Shown here: positions 55,145 to 63,609 of the stretch, in pieces
How positions within the stretch are numbered: the stretch's first letter is position 1
Layout of the letters: each line of letters starts with the position of its first letter
Assembly: GCF_041080625.1 (NCBI RefSeq)
Contig: NZ_CP163518.1
Span: 7,371,501-7,435,500 of the forward strand
Length of the DNA: 64,000 bases
Direction: 5' to 3'
DNA from: Streptomyces sp. CG1
GTDB taxonomy: Bacteria; Actinomycetota; Actinomycetes; Streptomycetales; Streptomycetaceae
Position numbers and translations under genes: made by a program
The notes under the pieces: generated by a model
The model's input: the letters and a program-made list of their open reading frames with translations, nothing else
What the model was told of the DNA's origin: nothing
Database searches by the model: none

Positions 55145-58100
55145 ATGGTGGCTCGTCAGAACGCCCCGGGGGACACCGGGCCATTGGACTTCTTCATCAG
55201 CTACTCGCCCGCGGACGAACGCTGGGCGTCCTGGATCGCCTGGACCCTGGAGGAGGCCGGGTACCGGACGGTTCTGCAGGCCTGGGACTTCGTCCCGGGC
55301 ACGAACTTCGTCGACTTCATGGACCGTGGCGTGAGCGAGTCCGCCGCCGTCATCGCCGTACTCTCGCGGAACTACGAACGCTCCCGTTACGGGCGGATGG
55401 AATGGCAGGCCGCGCTGCGCGCCGACCCGGACGCGCCGGAGCGGCGGCTGCTCACCGTACGGGTCGAGGACATCCCGGTGGAGGGGCTGCTCGCCACGAT
55501 CACGTACGTCGATCTGGTACCGGTCACCGATCCGGCGGCGGCCCGGGAGCTGCTGCTCGCCCGGGTCCGGCAGGCCCTCGACGGGCGGGCCCGGCCCAGC
55601 GTCCGTCCGGACTATCCGGGCGGGGGCCTGGCGGCGCCGCATGCGATCGTGCCCTCCGCACCGAGCCCCGGGCGGCCCCTCGGCGGGCCCGGGTGGGCGG
55701 GGCGCCGTAGACCGGCTGCGGCGCCGTCGTATCCACGGGTGTCGGCGGAGGTCCGGGAGCGGGAGGCGGTCACCGTGCTCCAGCTCGCCGGGCCCGCCTT
55801 CGGGCGGGGGCAGGACCCCACCGAGCTGCAGGCCGCGATCTGGGGCGATCTGGTCGAGCTGGCCGACGCGGGGGCGCCCTCGCCCGATCTGCTGGTCGTC
55901 ACCGGGGACCTCACCGCCTCGGGAAGCCGGCGCGAGTTCGAGCAGGCCCTCGCCTTTCTCACCGGACTGCGGGCCCTGCTCGGGCTCGAACCGCACCGGG
56001 TCGCTCTGGTCCCCGGTGGCCAGGACGTCAACCAGGCCGCCTGCCAGGCCTACTTCAGCACCTGCGAGGCCGACGAGATGCCGCCCCGGCCGCCGTACTG
56101 GCCCAAGTGGCGGCACTTCGCCCGGCTGTTCCAGGAGCTGTACCAGGGGCTGGACGTCGTCTTCGACAGCGATCAGCCCTGGACGCTCTTTCCCGTGCCG
56201 GAACTGCACACCGTGGTCGCGGGGCTGAACTCGTCCATGGCCTACAGCCACCGCCGCGACGACCAGTACGGGCTGATCGGGGGCGAGCAGGCCGCCTGGT
56301 TCGCGCAGGCGCTGCGGCCGCACGAGACCGAGGGGTGGCTGCGGATCGGCGTCGTACGGCATTCGCCCGGTGCCGCCCGGCCTGTCGCCGGTGTCCGGCG
56401 GGCCGGTGCGCCGGGTACCGCCGCCCTGGACGGCGCCGGTCCGCTGCGCGACACCGATGTGCTGACCCGGCTGACCGCGCCCCGGCTGCATCTGCTGCTG
56501 CACGGCCCGGCCGACTCGGGCGCGGTGCAGCCCGACCTGGCCACCGGCTCCGGTGAGCTGCCGGTGATCGGCACGGTCCGGGCCGGCGGGCACCAGCTGG
56601 TGCGGGTCAGCCGGGACGGGCTGGCCGTCTGGCACGGGCCGGGGGAGCCACGGCGGCGGCCGGTCCAGTGGCGGCGGGCCGACCGGGCCTTCGCGCCCGC
56701 ACCGGGGGAAGCTCCTGATCCGGACCCGGTCGCCCTCGACCCCGAGCCCCGCGCCGTACAGACCGCTGCCGAGATACTGCTCGCCAGGGTCGCCGAGGTG
56801 TGCCGCACCCGGCACGAGGGCGCCCAGCTGCGCCCGGTCGACGGGCCGGTGCCCCAACTGCTGGTCACCTGGACCCAGTCGGGCTTCGTACGGCAGCAGC
56901 GGGTGGCGGTGCACACCGGCACGCCGACCGCGCAGGACGTCGACCGGTTCGTGGCCCTCGTGCACGCCGCCGACGCCGAGACCGAGGCCGAACTCGTCCA
57001 CGACGGCCCGCCGCCCGCCCGTGAACTGCGCGACGCGGCCCGCCGCCGGGGCGTCCGGGTGCGCAGCTTCACCGAGTTCCAGGGCCTGCTCGACCTGCGC
57101 GGCTACGTCTTGGCGCAGAGCGAGCGGCTGCGCACCGACCCCCGCTATCCCCCGGGCATGTACCTGCCGCAGCGGTACCGCGAGGTGGAGCGCCTCGATG
57201 CCGAGGACCGTGACGGGCTGGCCGACGAGATGCTGCGGCTGCTCGACTCCGACCAGGGGCGCTTCCTGCTGCTCCTCGGCGACTTCGGGCACGGCAAGAC
57301 CTTCGCGCTGCGCGAGCTGGCCCGCCGTATCCCCGCCGAACTGCCGCACCTCGTCCCGCTGTTGATCGAGCTGAACGCCCTGGACCGGGCCTACTCCTTC
57401 GAAGGACTCGTCGCCGGCCACCTCGCCGCCCACGGCGTCGACAACATCGACCTGCGGGCCTTCAGGTACATGCTCCAGCAGGGCCGGATCGTGCTGCTCT
57501 TCGACGGCTTCGACGAACTCGTCAACCAGGTGACGTACGACCGCGCCGCCGAACGCCTCCAGGTGCTGCTGGACTCCGCCGTGGACAGCGCCAAGATCGT
57601 GGTCAGCAGCCGTACCCAGCACTTCCGCTCCCAGGGCCAGGTGCTGACCGCGCTCGGTGAACGCGTCGGCCTGCTCCCGCACCGCCGGGTGCTGGCCGTC
57701 CAGGAGTTCAGCCCGCAGCAGATCCGCGCCTATCTGGTCAACCGCTACGACGGCGACGAACGCGCCGCCGACCACCGGCTGCGGCTGCTGGACGCCATCC
57801 CCGACCTGCTCGCCCTGTGCCGCAACCCCCGGCTGCTCGGCTTCGTCGCCGACCTCGACGACGACCAGCTGCGCGCCGTCGCCGGCGCCGGGCGCGCCCT
57901 CAGCCCCGCCGGGCTGTACCAGGAGGTGCTCACCGCCTGGCTGGGCTTCGAGGCACAGCGCGCCGGCGCCGGTCCCGGCCGGGCGCCCGGACTCTCCCTG
58001 GACCAGCTGTGGGACGCGGTCACCGCGCTCGCCCTGCGACTGTGGGAGAGCGGCCAGGACTCGCTGCGGCTCGACGAGCTGACCGACGTCGCCGAGACCC

Positions 58101-60970
58101 TCACCGGGCTCGCGGAGGCCCGGCTGTCGGTGCCGCAGACCGCGCACGCCATCGGCTCCGGCAGTCTGCTGGTGCGCGGCGACGACAGCGTGTTCCGGTT
58201 CATCCACGGCTCGGTGGTGGAGTGGCTCGTCGCCCGCGAGTGCGCCCGCAGGCTCACCGACGGCGACAGCACCCTGCTCGGCCGGCGCCAACTCAGCCAG
58301 CTGGCCGTCGAGTTCCTGTGCGACCTCGCCGACCACCGGATCTGCCAGGCCTGGGCCGAGCGGGAGCTGTCCGGCACGCCCGGGGACGGCTCACTGGTCG
58401 CCGCCCACGCCAACGCCGTGAAGATCCTCAGCCGGCTCCGCGTGCCCGCCCACACCGACCTGCGCGGCGCCGCCCTCGCCGGGGAGGACCTGTCCCACCG
58501 CGACTTCTCCGGCGTCGACCTCACCCGCGCCGACCTCACCGACGCCCGGCTCGTCGGCGCCGGCCTGACCGGCGCCGTCCTGCGCGGCGCCCGGCTGGTC
58601 GGCGCCCGGCTCGACGGCGCGGATCTGACCGGTGCCGACCTGCGTGGTGCCGACCTCAGACGGGCCCGGCTGATCGGCACCGACCTGACCGGCGCCCGGG
58701 TGGACGGCAGCCGGTGGCGGCGGGCCGCGCTGATCTCGGCGACCACCGGGGCCGTGGCGGGCGCCCCGGAACTGGCCGGTGCGGCCATCGCCCCCGGCAT
58801 GTCCGTCGACGCCGGCTTCCGGCCCTCCACCGTCGGTGTCCCGTACGGCTACGAAGCCCGCGTCCGACTGCCCGAGCCCATGTCCTACAGCCCCGACGGG
58901 GAACTGCTCGCCGTGGGCAGCGAGGACGGCGGCGTCCTGGTCTGCGACGCCGGCACCGGCATCCCGCTGCGCACCCTGCAGGGCCACACCGGCCGGGTCT
59001 ACGCGGTCAAGTTCCGCGAACGCGTGCTGGCCACCGGCAGCTCCGACGGCACCGTACGGCTGTGGGACCCGGTCTCGGGCCGCTGTCTGCACCGGCTGGA
59101 GATCCACCCGAACGGCGTGTGGCCGGTGGCCCTCGACACCGACGGTTCGCGCCTGGCCACCGGCGACGCCGACGGCGTGGTCACCGTCTGGGACACCGCC
59201 TCGGGCACCCCGCTGCACCGGCTGCCCGGACACGCCGCGCCCGTCTACACCGTGGCGTTCGGGCCCGGCGACACCACCCTGGTCACCGGGGACGCCTCCA
59301 CCGTCGTACGCCTGTGGGACCTGGCCACCGGGCGGCAGACCGGCGAGCTGCCCGGTCACCACGGCGCGGTGTACCGGGCGCGGTTCAGCCCGGACGGCAC
59401 CCTGCTGGTCACCGCCGACCGCGGCGAGGAGGGGCGCGGCGGCACGGTGCGCGTGTGGGACTTCGCCACCGGGGCGCTGCTCCACGAACTGCCCGGACAC
59501 TCCGGCCGCGTCTACACCCTGGACTTCCACCCCGGCGGCACCCTGCTGGTCAGCGGCGACACCCAGGGCGAGGTACGGCTGTGGGACCTGGCCGCCGGGC
59601 GCTCCGCCGGACTGCTGGGCGGCTGCCGCGGTGCCGTGTACCAGGTGCTGTTCGACCCCGACGGGAACCTGCTCGCCGCCGGGGACAGCGCCGGCGTGGT
59701 CCGGCTGTGGCGGATCGACCCGGAGGCCGACCCCGTCGCCGTGCCGCTGAACCGGCAGCCCGCCGAGCACCGCGGCTCGGTGTGGGTGTGCAAGTTCCGC
59801 CCGCACGGCGACACGCCCGCCCAGGGCCCCGGCGCGCTGCTGGTGACCGGCGGCAACGACGGTGTCGTACGCCTCTGGGAGCCCGCCACCGGCCAGGGCA
59901 GGCGCATCCTGCGCGGCCACGGACGGCGCATCGGCACCCTGTCCTTCAGCGCCGACGGCGCGATGCTGGCGGCCGGCGGCAACGACGGTGTCGTGCGGGT
60001 GTGGCAGGCGGCCTCCGGCCGGCGGCTGCGTGAACTCACCGGCCAGAGCGACCGGCTGGTGTCGGCGGCGTTCGGCCCCGTCGGACCCCTGCTGGCCACC
60101 GCCAGCAGCGACGGGGACATCTACCTGTGGAACGCGGCCACCGGTGAGTACCAGCGCGAGGTGGACGTCGAGACCGACCATGTGTGGGCGGAGGCGTTCA
60201 GCGCCGACGGTTCCCTCCTGGCCACCGCCAACGACGACGACACGGTGCGGCTGTGGTACCGGACCACCGGAGCGCATGTCGCCACCATCACCGAGCACTT
60301 CGGGCGGGTCCGCGCGATCGCCTTCCGGCCCGACGGCGCGGTGCTGGTCACCGGCTGCGACGACCGCAAGGTGCGGATCGTGGACATGGACGGCCACCGC
60401 GTCACCGCCCAACTCGACGGCCACACCGACCGGGTGTACGCCGTGGCCTTCGCCCCCGACGGCTCCTGGCTGGCCAGTGCCTCCTGGGACGGTACGGCGG
60501 TGATCTGGAAGGACGGCGAGATCGCCCACCGCCTCACCGGCCACACCGGCAAGCTCTGGACGGCGTCGGTGCATCCGTCCAGGGCCTTGCTGGCGACGGC
60601 GGGCGACGACCGTACCGTCCGTCTCTGGAACGCCGACACCGGTGAGGAGACGGCTCTTCTGACGGGCCACACCGGCCGCATCCTGGCCGTGGCCTTCAGC
60701 CCCGACGGCTCCCTGCTGGCCAGCGGCGGCGAGGACGGAACGGTACGGCTGTGGAACGTCCCCGCCGACGCCCCGGCCACCCTCCGGGTCACCCTGGTCG
60801 GCATGCCCGGCGGCTGGGCCGCGCTGTCCCCGTCCGGCGGCTACAAGTACGAGGGAGACGTCACCGGCGAGTTCTGGCATGCGGTGGGCATGTGCCGCTT
60901 CGAGCCCGGCGAGCTGGACGGGCAGCTGCCGGGGGTGTGGCAGGTGCCGCTGGACGCTCCACTGGGGTGA
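55145..60970 (+). CDS. Giant NLR-like protein: TIR / degenerate metallophosphoesterase / NACHT / pentapeptide / WD40
   Basis: A 1941-residue cytoplasmic protein. Domains in order: TIR (about 14-140; DFFISYSPADERW, box WDFVPGTNFVDFM, candidate catalytic Glu86 in RMEWQAAL); calcineurin-like phosphoesterase fold (about 198-520), which keeps VVTGDLTASG but has LAGPAFG in place of DxH, VPGGQDVN in place of GNHD and HGPADSG in place of GHxH; a degenerate restriction-nuclease-like segment (about 540-690); NACHT NTPase (P-loop GDFGHGKT near 712, Walker B LLFDGFDEL near 785, sensor VSSRTQ near 820); pentapeptide repeats (about 1105-1188); 14-15 WD40 repeats (about 1237-1880, two propellers); and the tail YKYEGDVTGEFWHAVGMCRF. 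Such chains act as anti-phage immune receptors in bacteria, with the TIR as a NAD-consuming effector (inference for this protein). ATG 55145 has no Shine-Dalgarno sequence. Codon use matches the genome. Confidence 0.9.
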   Translation: MVARQNAPGDTGPLDFFISYSPADERWASWIAWTLEEAGYRTVLQAWDFVPGTNFVDFMDRGVSESAAVIAVLSRNYERSRYGRMEWQAALRADPDAPERRLLTVRVEDIPVEGLLATITYVDLVPVTDPAAARELLLARVRQALDGRARPSVRPDYPGGGLAAPHAIVPSAPSPGRPLGGPGWAGRRRPAAAPSYPRVSAEVREREAVTVLQLAGPAFGRGQDPTELQAAIWGDLVELADAGAPSPDLLVVTGDLTASGSRREFEQALAFLTGLRALLGLEPHRVALVPGGQDVNQAACQAYFSTCEADEMPPRPPYWPKWRHFARLFQELYQGLDVVFDSDQPWTLFPVPELHTVVAGLNSSMAYSHRRDDQYGLIGGEQAAWFAQALRPHETEGWLRIGVVRHSPGAARPVAGVRRAGAPGTAALDGAGPLRDTDVLTRLTAPRLHLLLHGPADSGAVQPDLATGSGELPVIGTVRAGGHQLVRVSRDGLAVWHGPGEPRRRPVQWRRADRAFAPAPGEAPDPDPVALDPEPRAVQTAAEILLARVAEVCRTRHEGAQLRPVDGPVPQLLVTWTQSGFVRQQRVAVHTGTPTAQDVDRFVALVHAADAETEAELVHDGPPPARELRDAARRRGVRVRSFTEFQGLLDLRGYVLAQSERLRTDPRYPPGMYLPQRYREVERLDAEDRDGLADEMLRLLDSDQGRFLLLLGDFGHGKTFALRELARRIPAELPHLVPLLIELNALDRAYSFEGLVAGHLAAHGVDNIDLRAFRYMLQQGRIVLLFDGFDELVNQVTYDRAAERLQVLLDSAVDSAKIVVSSRTQHFRSQGQVLTALGERVGLLPHRRVLAVQEFSPQQIRAYLVNRYDGDERAADHRLRLLDAIPDLLALCRNPRLLGFVADLDDDQLRAVAGAGRALSPAGLYQEVLTAWLGFEAQRAGAGPGRAPGLSLDQLWDAVTALALRLWESGQDSLRLDELTDVAETLTGLAEARLSVPQTAHAIGSGSLLVRGDDSVFRFIHGSVVEWLVARECARRLTDGDSTLLGRRQLSQLAVEFLCDLADHRICQAWAERELSGTPGDGSLVAAHANAVKILSRLRVPAHTDLRGAALAGEDLSHRDFSGVDLTRADLTDARLVGAGLTGAVLRGARLVGARLDGADLTGADLRGADLRRARLIGTDLTGARVDGSRWRRAALISATTGAVAGAPELAGAAIAPGMSVDAGFRPSTVGVPYGYEARVRLPEPMSYSPDGELLAVGSEDGGVLVCDAGTGIPLRTLQGHTGRVYAVKFRERVLATGSSDGTVRLWDPVSGRCLHRLEIHPNGVWPVALDTDGSRLATGDADGVVTVWDTASGTPLHRLPGHAAPVYTVAFGPGDTTLVTGDASTVVRLWDLATGRQTGELPGHHGAVYRARFSPDGTLLVTADRGEEGRGGTVRVWDFATGALLHELPGHSGRVYTLDFHPGGTLLVSGDTQGEVRLWDLAAGRSAGLLGGCRGAVYQVLFDPDGNLLAAGDSAGVVRLWRIDPEADPVAVPLNRQPAEHRGSVWVCKFRPHGDTPAQGPGALLVTGGNDGVVRLWEPATGQGRRILRGHGRRIGTLSFSADGAMLAAGGNDGVVRVWQAASGRRLRELTGQSDRLVSAAFGPVGPLLATASSDGDIYLWNAATGEYQREVDVETDHVWAEAFSADGSLLATANDDDTVRLWYRTTGAHVATITEHFGRVRAIAFRPDGAVLVTGCDDRKVRIVDMDGHRVTAQLDGHTDRVYAVAFAPDGSWLASASWDGTAVIWKDGEIAHRLTGHTGKLWTASVHPSRALLATAGDDRTVRLWNADTGEETALLTGHTGRILAVAFSPDGSLLASGGEDGTVRLWNVPADAPATLRVTLVGMPGGWAALSPSGGYKYEGDVTGEFWHAVGMCRFEPGELDGQLPGVWQVPLDAPLG

Positions 60971-60989
60971 AGCGTGGGAGGGGGGCGAT

Positions 60990-61019
60990 TTTGAACGCGT
61001 TCAAATTCGGGCGTACGCT
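60990..61019 (+). promoter_or_regulatory. Palindromic operator overlapping the promoter of the 61026 gene
   Basis: A perfect 16-bp palindrome TTTGAACGCGTTCAAA (60990-61005) overlaps the -35 TTGAAC (60991-60996). A 17-bp spacer leads to TACGCT (61014-61019), 6 nt before ATG 61026, giving a leaderless transcript. The palindrome is of the type bound by TetR-family repressors. No TetR gene is nearby. Confidence 0.75.
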
Positions 61020-61025
61020 CATGCC

Positions 61026-61538
61026 ATGAGCGACAGAGCCGCCCTGCTCAAGGGCATTCGCGTCTGGTTGGTCCTCTTCGTGGTGTGCCTCGTGCTCAGC
61101 GGGGCCACCGCCTTCCCCCTGGTGCACGAACTGCGCTGGACCGAGAGCGCGTTGCGTGCGCTGTCCGTGCCCGGGCACCTGCCGGGGCTGATGCACTGGA
61201 TCGAGAGGGTGCGCGGCGGGCTCGACACCGCCGACTCCGACTACCCCTTCCTCCTCTACGGCACCGACTGGCTGGCCTTCGCCCACCTCGTCATCGCGGT
61301 CGCCTTCTACGGGCCCTACCGCGACCCCGTCCGCAACATCTGGGTCGTCGAGTTCGGGATGATCGCGTGCGCCGGCATCATCCCGCTCGCCCTGGTCTGC
61401 GGACCGATCCGGGGAATCCCCTTCTGGTGGAGCCTGATCGACATGTCCTTCGGGGTCTTCGGCGCCGTCCCGCTGTACGTCGCACGGAAGAAGATCAAGC
61501 GACTGGAGTCGCTCGGCGCACCGGCTCTCGCCGTGTGA
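61026..61538 (+). CDS. Small integral membrane protein
   Basis: A 170-residue protein with four hydrophobic segments: about 11-33 (VWLVLFVVCLVLSGATAFPL), 82-96 (WLAFAHLVIAVAFYG), 113-130 (GMIACAGIIPLALVCG) and 140-155 (LIDMSFGVFGAVPLYV). It ends in a basic tail. No characterised family recognised. Under the palindromic promoter described above, so probably repressed by a TetR-like regulator. Confidence 0.75.
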   Translation: MSDRAALLKGIRVWLVLFVVCLVLSGATAFPLVHELRWTESALRALSVPGHLPGLMHWIERVRGGLDTADSDYPFLLYGTDWLAFAHLVIAVAFYGPYRDPVRNIWVVEFGMIACAGIIPLALVCGPIRGIPFWWSLIDMSFGVFGAVPLYVARKKIKRLESLGAPALAV

Positions 61539-61563
61539 GGAGGGGCCGCGTGAGGAGGGGCCG
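61535..61563 (+). repeat. Short tandem duplication at the end of the 61026 gene
   Basis: GTGAGGAGGGGCCG at 61535-61548 and 61550-61563, 15-bp period. The first copy contains the TGA stop codon; the second is untranslated. Confidence 0.7.
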
Positions 61564-61640
61564 GGCAAAAAACTGTTATCGGCGCCCCCTACGCCCCGTC
61601 TCCTTGCGTCACCGTTTCCTCACGCACGGAGTCACCCCTC

Positions 61641-62909
61641 ATGCCCAGCTCTGCCCACCAGCACGTCAACAAGCACCGTCTGAGCCGTCGGGGGCTCTTC
61701 ACGCTCGGCGGCGGACTCGCGGCGGCCGGAGCCCTCGGAGGCGGGATCGCCGCGTTCAGCGGCGCCGGAGCGGACGCCGCACAGCCAGGCACCGCCGCGG
61801 TAAGGACCTTCGCCCACCTCGGCCTGCTGCACAACACCGCTGACCTGCACCGCGCCAAGGTCCGGGTCGCCGCCGGCCGGGACCCCTGGCTGGCCGGCTG
61901 GAAGCGGCTCACCGCCAACCCGCACTCCCAGAGCACCTGGCAGGCCCGCCCGCAGGCCACCGTGTACCGGGGCACGGGTTCCGGGCAGAACTACCGCACC
62001 CTCTACAACGACATCCACGCCGCCTACCAGAACGCCCTGCGCCGGCGGATCGGCGGCACCCAGGCCCACGGCGACACCGCGGTCGCCATCCTCAACGCCT
62101 GGTCGGCCACCCTCACCACGGTCACCGGCAACGCCGACCGCTTCCTGGCCGCCGGGATCTACGGCTACCAGTTCGCCAACGCCGCCGAACTGGTCCGCGA
62201 GCACCCGGACTTCGCGTTCACGCGCTTCAAGAGGATGCTGCGCACGGTATTCCGCCCGATGAACATCGACTTCCTCACCCGGCACAACGGCGCGGTCATC
62301 TCCAACTACTGGGCCAACTGGGACCTGTGCAACCTCGCCTCGCTGATGGCGATCGGCGTCCTCCTCGACGACCGCGCGACCTTCCGCCGCGCCGTCGCCT
62401 ACCTCGAGCACGGCCAGGGCAACGGCGCCCTCAAGAACGCCATTCCCGTCCGCTACGACGCCCAGGGCCTCGCCCAGTGGCAGGAGAGCGGCCGTGACCA
62501 GGGCCACACCGTGATGGGCATCGGACTGCTCGGCGCGATCTGCGAGATGGCCTGGAACCAGGGCGTCGACCTCTACGGCTACGACCACAACCGGTTCCTG
62601 CACGCCGCCGAGTACGTCGCCCGCTACAACCTCGGCAAGGACGTGCCCTTCACCCCGTACGGCTGGCGGTCCGGCAACGGACACGGACAGTGGCGGGAGC
62701 AGGCCGTGATCTCCGCCACGGCCCGTGGCGAGATCCGCCCCGTCTGGGAGATTCTGCACCACCACTACGCCCGCCGTCGCAGGCTCGTCACGCCGTATGT
62801 CACGGCCATGGCCGAGAAGGTGCGCGCGGAGGGCGGGGGCGGCGACTACGGGCCCAACAGCGGCGGTTACGACCAGCTGGGCTTCGGGACGCTGCTCTAC
62901 AGCAAGTGA
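61641..62909 (+). CDS. Secreted alginate-lyase-family protein
   Basis: A 422-residue protein with a twin-arginine signal (HRLSRRGLFTLGGGLAAAGA) exporting it folded. The mature part is an (alpha/alpha)-barrel alginate-lyase-like domain: VISNYWANWDLCNLASLMAI, LEHGQGNGALKNAIP and SGRDQGHTVMGIGLLGAICE contain the Asn, His and Tyr residues typical of the family. It probably cleaves a uronate-containing polysaccharide; the substrate is unknown. ATG 61641 has GGAG about 9 nt upstream. A sigma-like gene follows after 23 bp. Confidence 0.85.
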   Translation: MPSSAHQHVNKHRLSRRGLFTLGGGLAAAGALGGGIAAFSGAGADAAQPGTAAVRTFAHLGLLHNTADLHRAKVRVAAGRDPWLAGWKRLTANPHSQSTWQARPQATVYRGTGSGQNYRTLYNDIHAAYQNALRRRIGGTQAHGDTAVAILNAWSATLTTVTGNADRFLAAGIYGYQFANAAELVREHPDFAFTRFKRMLRTVFRPMNIDFLTRHNGAVISNYWANWDLCNLASLMAIGVLLDDRATFRRAVAYLEHGQGNGALKNAIPVRYDAQGLAQWQESGRDQGHTVMGIGLLGAICEMAWNQGVDLYGYDHNRFLHAAEYVARYNLGKDVPFTPYGWRSGNGHGQWREQAVISATARGEIRPVWEILHHHYARRRRLVTPYVTAMAEKVRAEGGGGDYGPNSGGYDQLGFGTLLYSK

Positions 62910-62932
62910 CACACGTACGGGAGTGTGGACCG

Positions 62933-63609
62933 GTGGACGAGCGGCACTGGCACGACACCGTCGCGGCCGCGCAGGCAGGAGACCGGCAGGCGCTGGACGA
63001 CCTGGTCGCGGGCTGGCTGCCGCTCGTCTACAACATCGTGGGCCGTGCGCTGAACGGCCATGCGGACGTCGACGACGTCGTCCAGGAGACCATGCTGCGC
63101 GCCGTCGGCAACCTCGGCTCGCTGCGCGACCCGGACCGCTTCCGGTCCTGGCTGGTGGCCATCGCCATGCGCCAGATCCGGGAGCGGGCGCGCCGCGGCT
63201 CCGCCCCCGGCCGGCTGTCCACCCCCACCGCTCACGACAGCGCCGACTTCGCCGAACTCGCCGTACTGCGGCTGCAGTTGGAGGGCCAGCGGCGCGAGGT
63301 CGTGGAGGCGGTGCGCTGGCTGGACGACGAGGACCGCCGGCTGCTGTCGCTGTGGTGGCTGGAGGTCGCCGGGGAGCTGACCCGGCGCGAGCTGGCCCAG
63401 GCCGTCGGGATCAGCCGGCAGCACGCCGCCGTGCGCGTCCAGCGGATGAAGGGGCGCCTGGAGACCGCGCGCGGGATCGTGCGAGCGCTGGACGGCGCCT
63501 GCCCCGAGCTGCGCGAGACACCGGCAAGGACTCCGCACCCGTCCCGCAGTACGTCACCCGGGCCACCCCGGCCGACCCGGCGACGGTGGCTCAGCGCTCG
63601 CGGGTCTAG
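62933..63609 (+). pseudogene. ECF-type sigma factor gene, apparently broken after region 4
   Basis: From GTG 62933 the frame encodes sigma region 2 (VYNIVGRALNGHADVDDVVQ; FRSWLVAIAMRQIRERARR) and region 4 (RRELAQAVGISRQHAAVRVQ). After ELRE at about 63519 the codons lose third-position GC and the frame runs on to 63787, antisense to the next gene. The adjacent frame from about 63518 to 63609 instead reads KDSAPVPQYVTRATPADPAT..RSRV with clean codon bias and stops one base before the convergent gene. The usual longer C-terminal region of this sigma class is missing, so an internal deletion with frame change is likely. Confidence 0.6.

Noticed and set aside
55127..58336. Long complement-strand open frame (1069 codons) opposite the TIR-NACHT gene
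   Set aside because: Antisense shadow; low-complexity composition and no recognisable motif.
58459..60770. Periodic repeats in the giant gene as a DNA repeat array
   Set aside because: They are the pentapeptide and WD40 protein repeats; the nucleotide copies are diverged.
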